Assembly: GCF_009755605.1 (NCBI RefSeq)
Contig: NZ_WPNZ01000004.1
Span: 1 to 64,000, forward strand
Direction of reading: 5' to 3'
DNA: 64,000 nt
Origin: Streptomyces typhae
GTDB lineage: Bacteria; Actinomycetota; Actinomycetes; Streptomycetales; Streptomycetaceae
This document shows, in pieces, positions 24,995-33,783 of this stretch; position 1 is the stretch's first letter; each line of letters begins with the position of its first letter. Below the pieces are notes generated by a model that saw only the letters and a program-made list of their open reading frames with translations, searched no databases and was not told the DNA's origin. Made by a program: the position numbers and the translations under genes.

Positions 24995-26005
24995 ATGACG
25001 CGACGACTTGCTCAAGTGGCCAAGAAGGTCGGGGTCAGCGAGGCCACGGTCAGCCGGGTGCTCAACGACAAGCCCGGGGTCTCGGAGGCCACCCGCCAGG
25101 CCGTTCTGTCCGCCCTCGACGTGCTCGGCTACGAACGGCCGACGCAGCTGCGCGGGGAGCGCGCCCGCCTGGTGGGCCTGGTCCTGCCGGAGCTTCAGAA
25201 CCCGATCTTCCCTGCGTTCGCCGAAGTCATCGGGGGCTCCCTCGCGCAGCAGGGGCTCACCCCGGTGCTGTGCACCCAGACCAAGGGCGGCGTCTCGGAG
25301 GCGGACTACGTGGAGCTGCTGCTCCAGCAGCAGGTGTCCGGCGTCGTCTTCGCGGGCGGTCTGTACGCGCAGGCCGACGCGCCCCACCAGCACTACAAGC
25401 AACTGGCCGACCGCAACATCCCGGTGGTCCTGGTGAACGCGGCCATCGAGGACCTCGGCTTCCCCGCGGTCTCGTGCGACGACGGCGTGGCCGTCGAGCA
25501 GGCCTGGCGGCACCTCGTCTCGCTCGGCCACGAACGCATCGGCCTGGTGCTCGGCCCCGCCGACCACATGCCCTCGCAGCGCAAGCTCGCCGCCGCCCGC
25601 GCCCTCGCGGAGGCCGCGGGCGGGCGGCTCCCCGAGGAGCGGGTGGCGCGGGCGATGTTCTCCCTGGAGGGCGGCCAGGCCGCGGCGAACCGGCTCATCG
25701 GGGCCGGGGTCACGGGCATCGTCTGCGCCAGCGACCCGCTCGCGCTCGGCGCCGTCCGCGCGGCCCGCAGGCGCGGCCTCGACGTGCCGCGCGAGGTGTC
25801 GGTGGTCGGCTTCGACGACTCGGCGTTCATGAATTGCACCGAGCCGCCGCTGACCACGGTCAGGCAGCCGATCGAGGCGATGGGCCGGGCCGCGGTGGAA
25901 CTCCTCGCGCTACAGATCGCGGGCAGCTCCGTGCCGTCGGAGGAGTTGCTCTTCGAACCGGAACTGGTGGTGCGCGGCTCGACGGCCCAGGCACTCCGCG
26001 CCTGA
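24995..26005 (+). CDS. LacI-family transcriptional regulator of a sugar operon
   Basis: The 336-residue protein starts with a textbook LacI helix-turn-helix (LAQVAKKVGVSEATVSRVLNDKPGVSE) and hinge region, then a periplasmic-binding-protein-like sensor domain (LVGLVLPELQNPIFPAFAEVI, VVGFDDSAFMNCTEPPLTTV). It should repress the downstream importer and alpha-glucosidase genes until its sugar inducer binds. The order regulator, binding protein, two permeases, alpha-glucosidase resembles the agl/mal-type alpha-glucoside loci of streptomycetes. A palindrome just upstream suggests autoregulation. Confidence 0.92.
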   Translation: MTRRLAQVAKKVGVSEATVSRVLNDKPGVSEATRQAVLSALDVLGYERPTQLRGERARLVGLVLPELQNPIFPAFAEVIGGSLAQQGLTPVLCTQTKGGVSEADYVELLLQQQVSGVVFAGGLYAQADAPHQHYKQLADRNIPVVLVNAAIEDLGFPAVSCDDGVAVEQAWRHLVSLGHERIGLVLGPADHMPSQRKLAAARALAEAAGGRLPEERVARAMFSLEGGQAAANRLIGAGVTGIVCASDPLALGAVRAARRRGLDVPREVSVVGFDDSAFMNCTEPPLTTVRQPIEAMGRAAVELLALQIAGSSVPSEELLFEPELVVRGSTAQALRA

Positions 26006-26218
26006 CACCACCGGCTTCCCGTCGCCCCCGACACCACCGATTCCCGACGAGCAACTGTCAAGTATTTGCGAATTCTGCTCGACATATTGCGCTCGTGTGC
26101 TGGCGGTGCTTGAGTGAGCGCCGCCCCACAGCGCTCCGCTGTGGGCCTCCCCGCTCCTGCTGCCCGGACCGCGCGCACGCCCTCACGGGCGGCGGCGCTG
26201 CCCAAAAGGGGTCCACCG
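26006..26218 (+). promoter_or_regulatory. Promoter region of the sugar importer operon
   Basis: This 213-bp gap has an AT-rich core around 26055-26095 with two TTGCG half-sites (in ATTTGCGAATTC and ATATTGCGC) about 25 bp apart, matching the half-site of the LacI operator upstream. No gene is evident. AAAAGGGG at about 26205 is the ribosome-binding site for the binding protein. Confidence 0.5.
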
Positions 26219-27640
26219 ATGACACGCTCCGGGATGATCCGTCCCCGCGACCGCCGACGCCACGCGGCTGCGCTCGCCTCCGCACTCGCCCTGGCGGCGC
26301 TGGCCGCCTGCGGCACCAGCAGCAGCGACGACGGCGGTGGAGGCGGTGGCGACGCCGTGGACGCGGCCGAGGCGGCCGCGCCCCTCGACCCCGCGGCCAA
26401 GGTCTCGCTGACCATCGACTGCATGCCGCCGGCCACCGAGAAGGCCGAGCTACGGCAGTGGAAGGAAGACGTCGAGAAGTTCAACGAGAAGTATCCGAAC
26501 GTCACGATCGAGGGCAAGCAGACCGATCCCTGTCTGGAGCCGCCCCGGTTCACCGCGATGCTCAAGGCCAAGTCGCAGCCGGACGTCTTCTACACCTACT
26601 TCACCGACCTCCAACAGGTGCTCGACAACGACGGCGCCACCGACATCAGCGCGTACGTCAACGACAGGACGGTGCCCGCCCTCAAGGACATGGACCCCGG
26701 TGTCCTGGACGTCCTGAAGCGGGACGGCAAGCTCTACGGCCTGCCCTGCAGCAACTACACGATGGGCCTGCTGATCAACCGTCCGCTGTTCGAGAAGGCC
26801 GGACTCGACCCCGACAGGCCCCCGGCCACCTGGCCCGAGGTGCGCGCCGCCGCCAAGCGGATCGCGGCGCTCGGCGACGGCACTGCCGGATTCGGCGAGT
26901 ACAGCGCGGGCAACAACGGCGGCTGGCACTACACCGCCACCACCTACGGCCTCGGCGGCGACATCGTCGACGAGCGCGGCACCGGGGCCGCGTTCGACGA
27001 CGCGCGGGGCAGACGCATCCTCGACAACCTCAAGGCGATGCGCTGGGACGACGACAGCATGGGCAGGACCCAGCTCCTGAAGTGGGGCGACCTGCAGAAG
27101 CAGATGGCCGCCGGCAAGCTCGGCATGTTCCTCGCCGCGCCCGACGACATCACGTACATGGTGCAGAACCTCGGCGCGAAGTACGAGGACTACGGCATGG
27201 CCCCGATCCCCGGGCAGCGGGCCACGCTCTTCGGCGGCAACGACTACATGATCAAGAAGGGCATCTCGTCCGACAAGGTCAAGGCCGCCGTCGCCTGGAT
27301 CACCTTCAAGTTCCTCACCCCCGGCAAGGGCCAGTTCGACTGGGCCCGCACCAAGGCGGACGGCCTGCCCGTCGGTCTGCCCCAGCCCGCCTTCTGGACC
27401 GGCGCCACCAAGTCCGCCGACGACAAGGCCCGCGCGGCGAGCTCCACGATGCCCGTCGCCAACTTCAGGGCCTTCACCGCGCATCCGGTCCAGGGCAGGC
27501 ACGAGCCGCCCAAGGCGCAGGAGATCTACAAGGTCCTCGACACGGTCATGTCGGCCGTCCTCACCAACGAGGACGCGGACACCGGCAAGCTGCTGGACAC
27601 CGCGCGACGCCAGGTCGACCAGATCCTGGCGAACCAGTAG
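26219..27640 (+). CDS. Sugar ABC transporter substrate-binding lipoprotein (family 1)
   Basis: The protein has 473 residues, with signal peptide and lipobox LAAC (ALAALAACG), followed by a Ser/Asp/Gly linker (SSSDDGGGGGGD). The mature domain carries the family 1 features KFNEKYPNVTIEGKQTD, AMLKAKSQPDVFY, YGLPCSNYTMGLLINRPLFEKAGLD and, in the C-terminal half, MVQNLGAKYEDYGMAPIP. It delivers an oligosaccharide, probably an alpha-glucoside judging by the GH13 enzyme at the end of the operon, to the two permeases. No MsiK-type ATPase is encoded here; streptomycete sugar importers usually share the MsiK ATPase encoded elsewhere. ATG 26219 follows AAAAGGGG. Confidence 0.9.
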   Translation: MTRSGMIRPRDRRRHAAALASALALAALAACGTSSSDDGGGGGGDAVDAAEAAAPLDPAAKVSLTIDCMPPATEKAELRQWKEDVEKFNEKYPNVTIEGKQTDPCLEPPRFTAMLKAKSQPDVFYTYFTDLQQVLDNDGATDISAYVNDRTVPALKDMDPGVLDVLKRDGKLYGLPCSNYTMGLLINRPLFEKAGLDPDRPPATWPEVRAAAKRIAALGDGTAGFGEYSAGNNGGWHYTATTYGLGGDIVDERGTGAAFDDARGRRILDNLKAMRWDDDSMGRTQLLKWGDLQKQMAAGKLGMFLAAPDDITYMVQNLGAKYEDYGMAPIPGQRATLFGGNDYMIKKGISSDKVKAAVAWITFKFLTPGKGQFDWARTKADGLPVGLPQPAFWTGATKSADDKARAASSTMPVANFRAFTAHPVQGRHEPPKAQEIYKVLDTVMSAVLTNEDADTGKLLDTARRQVDQILANQ

Positions 27641-27651
27641 GGGGGCGCACC

Positions 27652-28608
27652 GTGTCCGCCCCCGTCCTGGCCGAGCGGCAGCCGCCGCCCTCCGCACCGG
27701 CCGCCCCCGCCCCACGCTCCCCACGGGACCGCGCCGCCTTCCGGCAGGCGCTCAGGCGCAACCTCACCGCCCACGGCTTCCTGATCGGCGCCGTGCTCTG
27801 CTTCTCCTTCTTCTCCTGGTACCCGATGGTCAGGGAGTTCTTCCTGGCCTTCGAGAAGCGCGAGAACGGCGCGACCGTGTGGGCCGGCTGGTCGAACTTC
27901 ACGTACATCTTCAACGACCCCGCCTTCTGGCAGGCCTGGCGCAACACCCTGCTGTTCACCGGGCTCGCGCTGCTCCTCGGCTTCGCCGTGCCGTTCGTGG
28001 TCGCCCTGGTCCTCAACGAGTTCCGGCACGGCCGGGGATATCTGCGGCTCTTGGTGTATCTGCCGGTGATGCTGCCGCCGGTCGCCTCGGTGCTGCTCTT
28101 CAAGTACTTCTACGACCCCGGGTACGGGCTGTTCAACCGCGTGCTCGGCGCGGTGGGCCTGCCGGAGCAGCAGTGGCTGCAGTCCACCGACACCGCGATG
28201 CTGTCCGTGGTGATCGCCGCGACCTGGATGAACATGGGCGGCGCGACCCTGATCTATCTGGCCGCGCTCCAGGGCGTCCCGGGCGAGCAGTACGAGGCCG
28301 CCGAGCTCGACGGCGCCGGGATCCTCCGCAAGATCTGGCACGTCACCATCCCGCAGACCCGGCTCGTGCTCTCGCTGATGCTGCTCATGCAGATCATCGC
28401 GACCACGCAGGTCTTCGTGGAGCCGTTCCTGCTGACCGGCGGCGCGGGCCCCGAGGGCGCGACGCTCACCGTCGTCCAGCTCATCTACCAGTACGCGTTC
28501 ACCTTCAACAACTACGGCAGCGCGGCCGCGCTCGGCCTGGTGCTGCTCGTCCTGCTCGCCGCGTTCTCCGCCGCGTACGTCCGCCTCAGCCGCGCGAGCG
28601 AGGAGTGA
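27652..28608 (+). CDS. Sugar ABC transporter permease (MalF-like)
   Basis: The protein has 318 residues with a Pro/Ala-rich cytoplasmic N-terminus and six predicted helices starting at FLIGAVLCFSFFSWYPMV. The EAA loop is EQYEAAELDGAGILRKIWHVTIPQTR, the standard MalF-family ATPase contact. GTG 27652 lies 11 bp after the binding-protein stop, with a GGGGG ribosome-binding site. It forms a heterodimer with the permease that follows 10 bp later and probably uses the shared ATPase MsiK. Confidence 0.92.
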   Translation: MSAPVLAERQPPPSAPAAPAPRSPRDRAAFRQALRRNLTAHGFLIGAVLCFSFFSWYPMVREFFLAFEKRENGATVWAGWSNFTYIFNDPAFWQAWRNTLLFTGLALLLGFAVPFVVALVLNEFRHGRGYLRLLVYLPVMLPPVASVLLFKYFYDPGYGLFNRVLGAVGLPEQQWLQSTDTAMLSVVIAATWMNMGGATLIYLAALQGVPGEQYEAAELDGAGILRKIWHVTIPQTRLVLSLMLLMQIIATTQVFVEPFLLTGGAGPEGATLTVVQLIYQYAFTFNNYGSAAALGLVLLVLLAAFSAAYVRLSRASEE

Positions 28609-28618
28609 AGGAGCCCCG

Positions 28619-29494
28619 ATGACGACCCGCACACTGATCTCCCCCGCCCAACTCGCCCGGCCGCGCGGCAAGTTCCTCTACTGGACGGCCTTCGTCCTCG
28701 TCGTCGCCCTGTTCACGCTGGTCTTCGTCGGACCGCTGTACTGGATGGTGACCAGCGGGCTCAAGTCGCCCCAGGAGTTCGCGCGGACGCCGCCCACCCT
28801 GGTCCCCGAGAACGCCCACCCGGGCAACTACGCGGACGCCTGGGGAGTCCTGGACCTCGCGAGGCTCCTCGGCAACACCCTGTACTACGCGCTGGGGGCG
28901 CTCGCCTTCCAACTCGTCCTCGACGTGGCCGCCGCCTACTCCCTGTCCAAGCTGCGGCCCGCCCTCGGCAACATCGTCCTCGGCGCGATGCTGCTCACCC
29001 TGATGATCCCGGCGGCCGTCCTCGTCGTACCGCAGTACCTGACGGTCCTCGACGTGCCGATCGTCGAGCGGAACCTCGTCAACTCGCCCTGGGCGATCTG
29101 GCTCCCCTCGGTGACCAATGCCTTCAACATCTTCCTGCTCAAACGGTTCTTCGACTCGATCCCGCGCGAACTGCTCGACGCCGCCGCCATCGACGGTGCC
29201 TCGCCGCTGCGCACCCTGCGCTCGGTGGTCCTGCCGATCTCCCGGCCGGTCCTCGGTGTCGTGTCGATCTTCGCGGTGGTCGGGGTCTGGAAGGACTTCC
29301 TCTGGCCCATGCTCACCCTGCCCGACCCGGGCAAGCAGACCATCAACGTCGGGATCTACTCGCTCGCCGCGAGTGTCACCGAGAACTGGCTGCTCGCGGC
29401 CCTGGCCATCGCCTCCCTGCCGACGCTCGCGATCTTCCTGGTCTTCCAGCGCCACATCGTGAGCGGCCTCACGGCGGGCAGCCTCAAGGGCTGA
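28619..29494 (+). CDS. Sugar ABC transporter permease (MalG-like)
   Basis: The 291-residue, six-helix protein begins with FLYWTAFVLVVALFTLVFVGPLYWMVTSGLKSPQEFARTPPT, characteristic of MalG-type permeases. The EAA loop is RELLDAAAIDGASPLRTLRSVVLPISRP, and the C-terminal VFQRHIVSGLTAGSLKG is a family hallmark. It partners the MalF-like protein. The ATG follows GAAGGAG. Confidence 0.93.
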   Translation: MTTRTLISPAQLARPRGKFLYWTAFVLVVALFTLVFVGPLYWMVTSGLKSPQEFARTPPTLVPENAHPGNYADAWGVLDLARLLGNTLYYALGALAFQLVLDVAAAYSLSKLRPALGNIVLGAMLLTLMIPAAVLVVPQYLTVLDVPIVERNLVNSPWAIWLPSVTNAFNIFLLKRFFDSIPRELLDAAAIDGASPLRTLRSVVLPISRPVLGVVSIFAVVGVWKDFLWPMLTLPDPGKQTINVGIYSLAASVTENWLLAALAIASLPTLAIFLVFQRHIVSGLTAGSLKG

Positions 29495-29578
29495 CGCCGT
29501 CGGGACCTGCCTCAAGGCCTGCGTCGTCAGCGACCCGTGCCCGGCACCGCTCCGCCCCCTGCGAAAGGACCCTTCACC

Positions 29579-31198
29579 GTGGCAGCCACGCGCCCGGCTC
29601 CCCCCGGCTCCGCCTCCGACTGGTGGCGCTCCGCCGTCATCTACCAGGTGTACGTACGCAGCTTCGCCGACGGCGACGGCGACGGCACCGGGGACCTGGC
29701 GGGGGTGCGCGCCAGGCTGCCGTATCTGGCCGAGCTCGGCGTCGACGCCCTCTGGTTCAACCCGTGGTACCTCTCTCCCATGGTCGACGGCGGCTACGAC
29801 GTGGCCGACTACCGGGTGATCGACCCCGCCTTCGGCACCGTCGCCGAGGCCGAGAAGCTCATCGCCGAGGCACGGGCCCTCGGCCTGCGCACCATCGTCG
29901 ACATCGTCCCGAACCACGTATCCGACCAGCACGTCTGGTTCCAGGCAGCGCTCGCCGCGGGCCCCGGAAGCCCCGAGCGCGAGCTGTTCCACTTCCGGCC
30001 GGGACGCGGCGCGCACGGCGAGCTGCCGCCCAACGACTGGCCGTCGCAGTTCGCCGCGTCCGCCTCCACCTGGACCCGGGTGGCGGACGGCGAGTGGTAT
30101 CTGCACCTGTTCGCGCCCGAGCAGCCCGACCTCAACTGGGCGCATCCGGCGGTCCGCCAGGAGCACGAGGACGTGCTGCGGTACTGGCTGGAGCGCGGAG
30201 TCGCGGGGGTGCGGATCGACTCGGCCGCGCTGCCCGCCAAGGACCCCGACCTGCCCGACTTCGTGGAGGGCCGCGACCCGCACCCCTTCCTCGACCGGGA
30301 CGAGCTGCACGATGTCTACCGCTCCTGGCGGGCCGTCGCCGACGAGTACGGCGCGATCTTCGTGGGTGAGGTGTGGCTGCCGGACTCCGAGCGCTTCGCC
30401 CGCTATCTGCGCCCCGACGAGCTGCACACCGCGTTCAATCTGTCCTTCCTGAGCTGCCCCTGGGACGCGGCCCGGCTGCGGACGTCCGTCGAGGAGACCC
30501 TCGCCGAGCACGCCCCGGTCGGCGCGCCCGCGACCTGGGTGCTCTGCAATCACGACATCACGCGGACGGTCACCCGCTACGGCCGCGCGGACACCGGCTT
30601 CGACTTCGCGACGAAGGCCTTCGGCACCCCCACCGACCTGGCGCTCGGCACCCGCAGGGCACGCGCGGCGGCGCTGCTCTCGCTGGCCCTTCCGGGTTCG
30701 GTGTACGTCTACCAGGGCGAGGAACTGGGCCTGCCGGAGCACGAGGTGCCGGTGGACCGGATCCAGGACCCGATGCACTTCCGCTCGGGCGGCGTCGATC
30801 CGGGGCGCGACGGCTGCCGCGTCCCGCTGCCGTGGGCGGCGGACGCACCGCACGCGGGCTTCGGCTCGCGGGCGGAGCCCTGGCTTCCGCTGCCCGCCGA
30901 CTGGTCCTCGTACGCTGCCGACCGGCAGGCCGCGGACCCCGCGTCGATGCTCGCCCTGTACCGCGAGGCGCTGCGGCTCCGGCGCACCGGGCCCGGCTTC
31001 GGGGACGGGCCGCTGACCTGGCTGCCCGCACCCGAGGGGGTCCTCTCGTTCGCCCGCGCCGACGGCCTCGTCTGCGTGGTCAATCTCGCCCCCGCGCCCT
31101 GCGCGCTGCCCGCCCGCGCGAGCCTCCTGCTGGCCAGCGGCCCCCTGGCCGACGGGGGGCTGCTGCCGCGGGACACGGCGGTCTGGCTGCGGGTCTGA
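29579..31198 (+). CDS. Alpha-glucosidase, glycoside hydrolase family 13
   Basis: The 539-residue enzyme has the GH13 barrel signatures: WWRSAVIYQVYVRSFADGDGDGTGDLAGV at the start, VDIVPNHVSDQH, GVRIDSAALP (catalytic Asp near residue 214), VGEVW (acid/base Glu near 263) and NHDITR (transition-state Asp near 326), then a beta-domain. No signal peptide is present, so it splits imported alpha-glucosides (maltose, isomaltose or similar) in the cytoplasm. It is the last gene of the LacI-controlled operon. GTG 29579 follows GAAAGGA. A potential terminator follows at 31201. Confidence 0.92.
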   Translation: MAATRPAPPGSASDWWRSAVIYQVYVRSFADGDGDGTGDLAGVRARLPYLAELGVDALWFNPWYLSPMVDGGYDVADYRVIDPAFGTVAEAEKLIAEARALGLRTIVDIVPNHVSDQHVWFQAALAAGPGSPERELFHFRPGRGAHGELPPNDWPSQFAASASTWTRVADGEWYLHLFAPEQPDLNWAHPAVRQEHEDVLRYWLERGVAGVRIDSAALPAKDPDLPDFVEGRDPHPFLDRDELHDVYRSWRAVADEYGAIFVGEVWLPDSERFARYLRPDELHTAFNLSFLSCPWDAARLRTSVEETLAEHAPVGAPATWVLCNHDITRTVTRYGRADTGFDFATKAFGTPTDLALGTRRARAAALLSLALPGSVYVYQGEELGLPEHEVPVDRIQDPMHFRSGGVDPGRDGCRVPLPWAADAPHAGFGSRAEPWLPLPADWSSYAADRQAADPASMLALYREALRLRRTGPGFGDGPLTWLPAPEGVLSFARADGLVCVVNLAPAPCALPARASLLLASGPLADGGLLPRDTAVWLRV

Positions 31199-31200
31199 TC

Positions 31201-31244
31201 CCCGGGTTCGGGCCCTGGCCGGAGTCGGGCCGCGGCAACCCGGG
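31201..31244. terminator. Hairpin between convergent alpha-glucosidase and XRE genes
   Basis: CCCGGGTT at 31201-31208 pairs with AACCCGGG at 31237-31244, and inner GGCCC/GGGCC segments can extend the structure. It starts two bases after the alpha-glucosidase stop and precedes the stop of the convergent XRE gene, so it may end transcripts from both directions. There is no T-run, as is common in Streptomyces. Confidence 0.5.
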
Positions 31245-31280
31245 ATGCAGGCCCGCCGCCCGGTTCAGTGAGGTGGCGGC

Positions 31281-32168
31281 CTATGCGAGCCGACCGTCCG
31301 GCACGGAGTCCCGGAGTCGGGCGAGGGCCGCCGCCTCCGGGCTTCCGCCGACGGCACTGAACACATGCACCACCAGGCCCGTCTCGCCGGGCTCCGCCGG
31401 TACGTGCAGGGTCTCGAAGTCCAGGGTGAGCAGCCCGGCCACCGGGTGCCGCAGGCGCTTGCGGCCCGCCGTGCACATCACGACCTCGCCCGTGGCCCAG
31501 ATCTTCCGGAACTCCGCGCTGTGGGCGGAGAGTCCGGCGATCAGCGCGGTCAGTCGGGTGTCGTCGGGGTAGCGGCCCGAGGAGACCCTCAGTTGGCCGA
31601 CCGCTTCCGCCGCGCGGTCCTGCCAGTCGGGGTGCACGGTCCGGGACGCCGGGTCGAGGAAGAGGTAGCGGGCGTTGTTCGGGTCGCGTCCGCCGGGCCT
31701 GCCGAGGCCGCCGACCAGTTCCGCGCCGAGGCTGTTCCAGGCGACCGCGTCGAGCCGGTGGTCGGTGACGAACACCGGGAAGTGCGTCAGGGAGTCGAGG
31801 ACCCGTTGCAGCAGGGGGCTGACCCGGACCTGGGGCGTGGGGCCACGCCGTGCCCCCGCGAGGGTGTCGAGGTGGCGGCGCTCCGCGGCGTCGAGGCCGA
31901 GGGCCCCGGCGAGCGCGTCGAGGACCTCCGGTGACGGCTGGGTGGCCCTGCCCTGTTCCAGGCGGACGTAGTAGTCGACGCTGATCCCGGCGAGCTGCGC
32001 GAGTTCCTCACGGCGCAGGCCGCGCACCCGGCGCCGCCGCCCGCCCGCGATCCCGACCTCCTCGGGCGCCACCCGGCCGCGGCGGGCACGCAGGAAACCA
32101 CCGAGGTCCCCGGCGCGCACCGGCGCCGCCGCCGTGCCGTCTCCGATGCGTTCCTCCACGCGATCCAT
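31281..32168 (-). CDS. XRE-family regulator with MmyB-like ligand-binding domain
   Basis: The 295-residue protein has an N-terminal helix-turn-helix (GLRREELAQLAGISVDYYVRLEQGRATQPSPEVLDAL), then the MmyB-like domain with PVFVTDHRLDAVAWNSLGAELVG and later LTLDFETLHVPAEPGETGLVVHVFSA. This architecture is widespread in streptomycetes; such regulators usually control an adjacent divergent oxidoreductase or dehydrogenase gene. Here the divergent gene is a flavodoxin-fold quinone reductase starting 113 bp away, a probable target. ATG 32168 is the start where the conserved region begins. Confidence 0.9.
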   Translation of the reverse strand: MDRVEERIGDGTAAAPVRAGDLGGFLRARRGRVAPEEVGIAGGRRRRVRGLRREELAQLAGISVDYYVRLEQGRATQPSPEVLDALAGALGLDAAERRHLDTLAGARRGPTPQVRVSPLLQRVLDSLTHFPVFVTDHRLDAVAWNSLGAELVGGLGRPGGRDPNNARYLFLDPASRTVHPDWQDRAAEAVGQLRVSSGRYPDDTRLTALIAGLSAHSAEFRKIWATGEVVMCTAGRKRLRHPVAGLLTLDFETLHVPAEPGETGLVVHVFSAVGGSPEAAALARLRDSVPDGRLA

Positions 32169-32281
32169 GCGCTCAAGTATGCGGCCCGGCCCGGCGGGTG
32201 GTCCTCGCAGTACCAGGACAGCGGGTCCGCCGGTCGAAGAGGGTGCTGGTTGTCCCGGCGCGTCCGGGAGAGCGTGTTCCC

Positions 32282-33202
32282 ATGAATGATGTCGCCCCGC
32301 AGTCGCAGTCGCAGGCACAGGCACAGCCGCAGTCACCACCGCAGGCACAGCCCGTGCAGCCTGTGCAGCCCAGGAAGATCCTCGTCGTCAGCGCCCACCC
32401 CGGCGCCGACTCCCTCAACGCCGCCCTCACCGACGTCGCCGTCGAACGGCTGCGCGCGGCGGGCCACGCGGTGGAGGTGTCCGACCTCTACGCGATGAAG
32501 TGGAAGGCGACGGTGGACGCCGACGATTTCCCCGACCACCCGGCGCGGGAGCGCCTGCACGTGATGGCCGCCTCGGAGCGGGCGACCCTCGCGGGCCGCC
32601 TGTCGGCCGACGTCGCGGCCGAGCAGGAGAAGGTGACCTGGTCGGACGCGGTGGTGCTGCAGTTCCCGATGTGGTGGTTCGGTCCCCCGGCGATCCTGAA
32701 GGGCTGGATCGACCGGGTCTTCACCGCCGGTTTCGGGTACGGGCCCGCGGTGCCGCCGCCGTACAGCGAGGGCGCCCTCGCCGGGCGGCGGGCGCTGGTG
32801 TCGGTGACGGCCGGGGCCCGGGAGTCGGCGTTCTCCGACCGCGGTGTCCACGGGCGGCTCGCGGACGTCCTGCACCCGCTCCAGCACGGCCTGTTCTGGT
32901 TCACGGGCATGGCGCCGCTCGAACCGTTCGCTGTGTACGGCGCGAACGAGCTGCCCGCGGAGCGGTTCGAGGCGGCCCGCCGCGCGTACGAACACCGCCT
33001 GGACGGCCTCTTCAGTGACGCCCCGGTGCCCTTCCGCTCACTGGTGGGCGGCGACTACGACCACGACATGCGCCTGCTGCCGGGTGTGGAGGCCCCGGGC
33101 ACGGGCGGCCTCGATCTGCATGTCGAACCGGCCGCCCAGGCTTCGCCGGACGGGCCCTGGAGCGGGGCGCGCCGCACGGCGGTGACCGCGACCGTCGCGT
33201 AG
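32282..33202 (+). CDS. NAD(P)H-dependent oxidoreductase, flavodoxin-fold (NQO/MdaB-like)
   Basis: The 306-residue protein begins with a low-complexity Gln/Pro tail (residues 5-30, SQSQAQAQPQ and PVQPVQP) before the flavodoxin-like fold: KILVVSAHPGADSLNAALTD, VVLQFPMWWFGPPAILKGWIDRVF and a C-terminal GMAPLEPFAVYGAN. This is the FMN/FAD quinone-reductase family (NQO1, MdaB). It transfers two electrons from NAD(P)H to quinones or related electrophiles. It is divergent from the MmyB-like regulator, which may control it. The Gln-rich tail is extra compared with the family and arises from short CAG/CAC-type repeats. Confidence 0.9.
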   Translation: MNDVAPQSQSQAQAQPQSPPQAQPVQPVQPRKILVVSAHPGADSLNAALTDVAVERLRAAGHAVEVSDLYAMKWKATVDADDFPDHPARERLHVMAASERATLAGRLSADVAAEQEKVTWSDAVVLQFPMWWFGPPAILKGWIDRVFTAGFGYGPAVPPPYSEGALAGRRALVSVTAGARESAFSDRGVHGRLADVLHPLQHGLFWFTGMAPLEPFAVYGANELPAERFEAARRAYEHRLDGLFSDAPVPFRSLVGGDYDHDMRLLPGVEAPGTGGLDLHVEPAAQASPDGPWSGARRTAVTATVA

Positions 33203-33448
33203 GGCATCGTGAAGGCGCCGCCGACGCCGACGTCGACCCCGAGCACCCGGCAGCCCGCCGCGAGGAACTGCCGGGCGGCGATGCCGGTGCCGACCCCCAC
33301 GTCCAGGACGTCCGGGGCGCCGGTGCCCGGGGCGGCCGGGGAGCCCGCGAGGACGCGGTCCACCAGGGCCGCCGGACAGGACGGCCGGGCCCGGTCGTAG
33401 CGGTCGGCCTCGGCGCCGAACGACTCCGCGAGGCCCCGGGCGCGGTGC
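33203..33448 (-). pseudogene. Fragment of a class I SAM-dependent methyltransferase
   Basis: Read on the minus strand, the reading frame encodes ARGLAESFGAEADRYDRARP, AALVDRVLAGSP and VLDVGVGTGIAARQFLAAGCRVLGVDVG, the first 70 or so residues of a class I methyltransferase including the SAM-binding glycine-rich motif. It then breaks off into unrelated sequence right at the end of the flavodoxin-fold gene. Neither a start codon with a ribosome-binding site nor the catalytic C-terminal half is present. It appears to be a relic cut at both ends. Confidence 0.6.
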
Positions 33449-33449
33449 G

Positions 33450-33746
33450 GTGGCGATCGTCTCCCTGGTCACCTCCGGGGACGGCCTCCGTGCGCGGCTG
33501 CGTCGGACGCTGCCTGCCGGTGTTCCCCTCCTGACGGAGGCGGAGGCGATGGTCGCCTCCTGTCTCGCCGCCGAGCGCGACCTCGGCCGTATCGCCGCGG
33601 ACGCCGACGTCGGCACGCTCGCGCCCACGCTGATCGGCGCGGCCCATCCGCTGTTCGCCGACCGCACGGGGCCCCCGCCGGAGCGGGAGTCCCTGCGCAA
33701 GGCCGTGGCGGCGGTCATGTCCGGCGCTCTCGCCCGCGCACGGTGA
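33450..33746 (+). pseudogene. C-terminal fragment of a TetR-family regulator
   Basis: The 98-residue frame has MVASCLAAERDLGRIAADADVGTLAPTLIGAAHPLFADR and AVAAVMSGALAR, which is the C-terminal ligand-binding half typical of TetR regulators in streptomycetes. The N-terminal helix-turn-helix is missing, and the frame begins at the exact edge of the methyltransferase fragment. The two relics lie head to head, as if a deletion had removed both 5' ends and the shared promoter. A functional product is unlikely. Confidence 0.6.
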
Positions 33747-33783
33747 TGTGCGAGCTCAGCCGCCCGCGGTGGCGCGGGCGCGT

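Noticed and set aside
24990..28608. One 1205-codon frame spanning the LacI gene, binding protein and first permease
   Set aside because: Only its last 318 residues (the permease) are a real protein; the rest is a shadow of the LacI and binding-protein genes read in another frame.
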